Both the position numbers and the translations under genes were made by a program. This document shows positions 62,101 through 64,000 of a stretch of DNA of 64,000 bases, one piece after another. The stretch comes from Ascidia mentula. Lineage: Eukaryota; Chordata; Ascidiacea; Phlebobranchia; Ascidiidae. The stretch covers positions 19,098,501 through 19,162,500 of the forward strand of contig OX387200.1 of NCBI GenBank assembly GCA_947561715.1, in the 5' to 3' direction. The notes beneath the pieces are model-generated. The model saw only the letters and a program-made list of their open reading frames with translations. It had not been told where the DNA came from and ran no database searches. Each line of letters starts with the position of its first letter. Within the stretch, counting starts at the first letter, position 1.

Positions 62101-64000
62101 CAGACAGTCTTTAAAAATGTAGGTGCACCTCCATATGAAGATATACCACCCCAGTATCCCGCGACTGAATCAGGTAAAAACAACGTAAACATTTCCCACC
62201 TTTCCTTAAACGCCTTCTGCCCCATCTCCCGCGCAGCTTTCTTCACGTGTTCTGGAACCGCTTCCTTCTCCCAGTCAGGAACTTGCGTGACGTCATGGCC
62301 GGCGTCCAGTCGGTACGGGCCCCCTTTGCCCCCCAACCCGGCAGTGTCGCGACCGCCGGTGCCGCCAGCCCAGGTGTTTCCCCCGACGTGTGGAGTGTTT
62401 TCGGGGTCAACTTTTCCGTGTTTGGGGGCAAGTACGTCTTTGCCGCTTACTTTTTCAGTTGTTATCTGTGGAACAAAATAGCACCTGTGTAATGGGTAAA
62501 ACTGCAGGTTTTAAACCGGCATTTGAGCAAACTTTGTGTTTATTGTTCAGCCACAGAAAGGTAGACAACACAAACGATAATGAAGATTCTAGTTTTTTAC
62601 ACAAAAAATACAAAATCAGAGCTTATCTGCATTTCTTGACACATAGTTTGAACAAATATGACAAAATTAACAAATAGCTTAGTGTAATAAACCAAGGGCT
62701 CGAATCTTACTTGAAGATGATCTCGATCGTCCCCGGACCCGATTAATGCCCTCCACTCATCCAGTGAACGCTGTAACTTCATGAGCCCAGTCTCCCACTC
62801 CCTCACAGCACTGTAGCCGTGAACAAAAATGTTACTCTGATTTTAAAACTTTTTTAATTGCAAGCTCACTTCTGGAAGACCAATCTGTCCATCCTCTTGG
62901 AGCTAAAGGCGCCTACGCACTTTTAAATTAAATTGCAGGGAAAATGACAGGGAATTAAGTTTCTTGTTTCTACGACAAACCGGTACAAAAACACACCGTA
63001 ATTGCTGCTAAAGATGTAGTTTAGATGGTTTAGTTCTTCTTTTTCGGACATTAAATCCTATGTTCATTCATTGCTGATGTCACGGAATGCAAGCGCACGT
63101 AATAATACAATACACGTATAGAAATATAAGTTTACGTCATTTGAGGAATTTTTTTAATCCTTTGGCAGGCACAGGTTGTACATCCCTGCATTACGACATT
63201 CTTACCCCGCTGAGTCGACGGTGATTAAACTGTCATTTTTTCCCACTGCCATGTGGTATCCGCTCTCTGACACGCTGCTCTGCCATGAAATATAAGGAGA
63301 AGAAGACACAGCTCTGTAGATACAAAACATGTCAAGGTACTGATGTAATTACAATCGAGCGAATTTCTGAATGGAAGTAGTTGGAACACATGAGCACAGT
63401 ACATGTATTCCAAAAGAAAATATTGCAAGCTATTCTATACACCGAAATAATTACATTGAAATAGTCTTTTAAACCTAACACATTGTGAGGTATGTTCCCT
63501 CGTTGCGAAAGTACAAGGTTTCTTACGGTGGCAGGGGAATGTATCTCAACTTGTGGTGTCCGATGTCCACAACCTCGAGACAATAATCACTCGTACCCGG
63601 TCTTGATCCTGAAATAAACATTGGTGAGAGTTTGCAATTGCTATTGTTTGAATGGAGTTACGTTGAAAGACATGCAATTGGGTCGCTAAAGCTCATGTGA
63701 GCTTTCAGATATTTTAACATATAGCATAAACAATTAGGCATAGTTGCATTTGAAACCTATAGAATAGGATATGTTTTGTATTTTAACTGCCCGATTCTGT
63801 ACCATTTTTATTTACCGAAGTAAATTTAGCAGAAAGTTAACATTGAGTATAACAGAGTTGCAAAAATCAAAACTGGACGTAAAACTAATTTTCTGCAAGT
63901 TATAACTGTCTACAATAAAAAGCCTTTGAAGTGATTCGCATGCACCGGCGTACTTGCAACCCAAACACAAGTAAGTAGAATCTAAAATTTGTTTTAATTC
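59184..64000 (-). CDS. VWA8: VWA8 (von Willebrand factor A domain protein 8), C-terminal part; 5' end outside window
   Basis: At least a dozen exons, from about 63600 down to the TAA at 59184-59186. C-terminal landmarks: TWAGGTGGRDTAGLGGKG, GPYRLDAGHDV, IQMSEYDAEMYEKFSG, KGKERQWLKHQMTGELDD, EGLTGEKNVYKRRAE, then the VWA domain with MIDAS motif CVDVSGSMY, WGHSGDGYDIQLV, LKTMHAHAQFCMSGDHTLEA, YFVVMLSDANLERYGI, VVFIGSIGDQADR, SFVCMDTKNIPQIMQQIFTS. This matches the end of vertebrate VWA8, a mitochondrial AAA+ ATPase with a C-terminal VWA domain; the ATPase modules would lie beyond the window. Exon bounds of the VWA part: 60868-60801, 60574-60484, 60236-60066, 59745-59679, 59445-59344, 59286-59184. 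Upstream exons (62812-62710, 63300-63190, 63590-63530) are less certain. Confidence 0.92.
60905..60990. repeat. Short tandem repeat, three units of about 27 bp
   Basis: The unit ACAAATAAGTTTTC...TTTTCACAC occurs three times in a row with slight change inside an intron of VWA8 (about 60905, 60932 and 60959). Confidence 0.8.
61921..62067. mobile_element. Imperfect palindromic element with a CTGAGGA...GGCGAAAC core
   Basis: Left arm 61921-61959 (CATATTTTAGTAGTCTGTT, TGGCACATTATAAC) pairs with right arm 62027-62067 (GTTTTAATGTGCCA, AACAGACTA, AAAATATAATATG) as an interrupted stem of about 35 base pairs. The centre holds TCTGAGGAAGCC, a short hairpin and AGGCGAAACATCGG. It lies in an intron of VWA8, and no protein is encoded. 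Confidence 0.65.

Overview
This window looks like tunicate DNA, most likely from a solitary ascidian of the Ciona type. It is AT-rich and eukaryotic, with short introns, very compact gene spacing and families shared with vertebrates (Six3/6, TASP1, NUDT22, SLC30A6, VWA8, vinculin). The species is an inference; no marker gene settles it. All gene models below were read by eye from exon translations and splice sites, so exon ends may be off by a few bases and no transcript evidence was available.

Layout. Bases 1-23069 (+) hold the 3' part of a very large multi-exon gene. It encodes C-type lectin domains, two mannose-receptor-type ricin-B domains, a Link domain, 29 sushi (CCP) domains, a discoidin-like domain, one membrane span, a PLAT domain and four more spans. 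The membrane part resembles polycystin-1 but stops before the channel region. Convergent to it, 23304-30458 (-) is a divergent vinculin-like gene. Bases 30.5-40.5 kb are a gene-free region with GC-rich islands, leading to a four-exon Six3/6 homeobox gene (40494-42699, +). From 51632 down to 44244 (-) lie three domain families in tandem: a CARF-like protein, taspase-1 and a NUDT22-type Nudix hydrolase. Their exons join in frame with no stop that must be used between them. Head-to-head with these is SLC30A6 (ZnT6; 52416-56171, +). A small NACHT NTPase gene (56618-58117, -) follows, then the 3' half of VWA8 (59184 to beyond 64000, -).

The most unusual features are: (1) three short intronic repeats whose minus strand has the layout of a type I hammerhead ribozyme; (2) a ricin-B domain inserted inside a sushi domain, exactly at an intron position that splits other sushi domains of the same protein; (3) a lectin/sushi-coated polycystin-1-like protein lacking the channel; (4) the in-frame CARF-TASP1-NUDT22 exon chain; (5) several fold-back elements and an apparent excess of the octamer TGACGTCA.
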